This document shows, piece after piece, positions 5,324-5,746 of a stretch of DNA of 5,746 nucleotides; position 1 is the first letter of the stretch; each line of letters starts with the position of its first letter. The notes under the pieces are model-generated. The model saw nothing but the letters and a program-made list of their open reading frames with translations, was not told where the DNA came from and made no database searches. The stretch is from Victivallales bacterium (GTDB lineage: Bacteria; Verrucomicrobiota; Lentisphaeria; Oligosphaerales; Oligosphaeraceae): positions 1 through 5,746 of the forward strand of contig CAAGGB010000118.1 in assembly GCA_900769285.1 (NCBI GenBank), written 5' to 3'. Position numbers and translations under genes: made by a program.

Positions 5324-5746
5324 ATGCCTTGGATACTCAAAATCATACAGGGGCCGAACGACGGCGCCGAGGTCGAGCTGCCTGACGGACAGGTGACGCG
5401 CCTCGGACGCGGCGACGCCTGCGACGTCATGCTCCAGGACAGCATGATGGCCGAGGACGCCCTCGAGCTGGACTGCAAGGGCGACCAGGTCACCCTGACG
5501 CCCCTGGCGGACGGCGCCTATCTGGGCGAGCGCGCCCTGCGCACCGGCCACGCCGAGGCGCTCCCGCCGTTCACCGTCGTCACCTGCGGCGACACGCGCC
5601 TCGCCATCGGCCCCGCCGGTCAGCCCTGGCCCGAGCTCACCTGGCCCGACCTCCAGGCGCTCCGACTCGCCGCCCTCCCGCCACTCTCCGAGCAGGAGCT
5701 CCTCGACATCGCCGAACGCGCCCGCGCCAGCCAGACGCAGGCCGCG
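5324..5746 (+). CDS. sctD: SctD (YscD)-like inner-membrane ring protein, N-terminal degenerate FHA domain (partial)
   Basis: The gene starts at ATG 5324, 12 nt after the sctV stop and 7 nt after a weak GGAA, and stays open for 141 codons to the window edge. SctD forms the outer of the two inner-membrane rings of the T3SS basal body, with a cytoplasmic FHA-like domain, one membrane helix and a periplasmic part. The visible portion is the cytoplasmic domain (about 1-105) plus a charged, helical stretch. Compared from memory with Yersinia YscD, the match is clear at the N-terminus: IIQGPNDGAEVELPDG (7-22) against the 'QG...G.EVELP.G' of YscD, then D..L.DS..A and a GQPWPE (99-104) equivalent of YscD GQPLPE. 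The FHA Gly28-Arg29 pair is kept, but the 'SxxH' histidine is replaced (S40-M-M-A43), so phosphothreonine binding is doubtful, as in other SctD proteins. The membrane helix, near residue 120-140 in YscD, has not been reached. Assignment is good but rests on a fragment. Confidence 0.83.
   Translation, partial: MPWILKIIQGPNDGAEVELPDGQVTRLGRGDACDVMLQDSMMAEDALELDCKGDQVTLTPLADGAYLGERALRTGHAEALPPFTVVTCGDTRLAIGPAGQPWPELTWPDLQALRLAALPPLSEQELLDIAERARASQTQAA

Noticed and set aside
3193..5385. A 730-codon plus-strand open frame overlapping sctV
   Set aside because: It is Arg/Pro/Gly/His-rich, without hydrophobic segments or motifs, and is out of frame with the well-conserved sctV.
3233..5551. A 772-codon open frame on the minus strand, opposite sctV
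   Set aside because: The product is a low-complexity Asp/His/Arg/Val-rich string mirroring sctV codons. The sctV frame has full-length family conservation, so this is a shadow.

Overview
The window carries one tightly packed, single-strand (+) operon segment from a high-GC Gram-negative bacterium. It joins a serine-phosphorylation partner-switching module to core genes of a Ysc-family type III secretion system (T3SS). Third codon positions are almost all G or C throughout. The lineage cannot be fixed from the sequence. Bordetella (BtrU/V/W) and chlamydiae are known to combine an RsbU/V/W-type switch with a T3SS, but nothing here ties the window to either.

Layout, left to right: (1) the last 49 codons of a gene whose product resembles the C-terminus of the export protein YscX/SctX (2-151); (2) a membrane-anchored RsbU-type PP2C phosphatase with an extracytoplasmic sensor, HAMP domain and linker helix (158-1981); (3) a STAS-domain anti-sigma factor antagonist (1996-2298); (4) an RsbW-type serine kinase/anti-sigma factor (2348-2818); (5) a 118-aa TPR protein resembling the YscY/Pcr4 chaperone (2859-3215); (6) a complete SctV/YscV/LcrD export gate (3212-5311), overlapping the previous gene by ATGA; (7) the N-terminal 141 codons of an SctD/YscD-like inner-membrane ring protein with a degenerate FHA domain (5324 to the window edge).

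How the parts may work together: the sensor phosphatase would dephosphorylate the STAS protein. The dephosphorylated STAS protein would then sequester the RsbW-type kinase and free a target, probably a sigma factor encoded outside this window. In Yersinia, yscX, yscY and yscV (lcrD) are consecutive. Here the three-gene switch appears to be inserted between the X-like and Y-like genes, so the regulator would be co-transcribed with the apparatus. That arrangement is the most noteworthy point in the window.

The gaps between genes are 6, 14, 49, 40 and 12 nt, plus one 4-nt overlap. No stretch over 300 bases lacks a gene. I see no convincing promoter, terminator, tRNA/rRNA gene, mobile element, CRISPR array or long repeat. 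The large open frames on the minus strand and in other plus frames are shadows produced by high GC.
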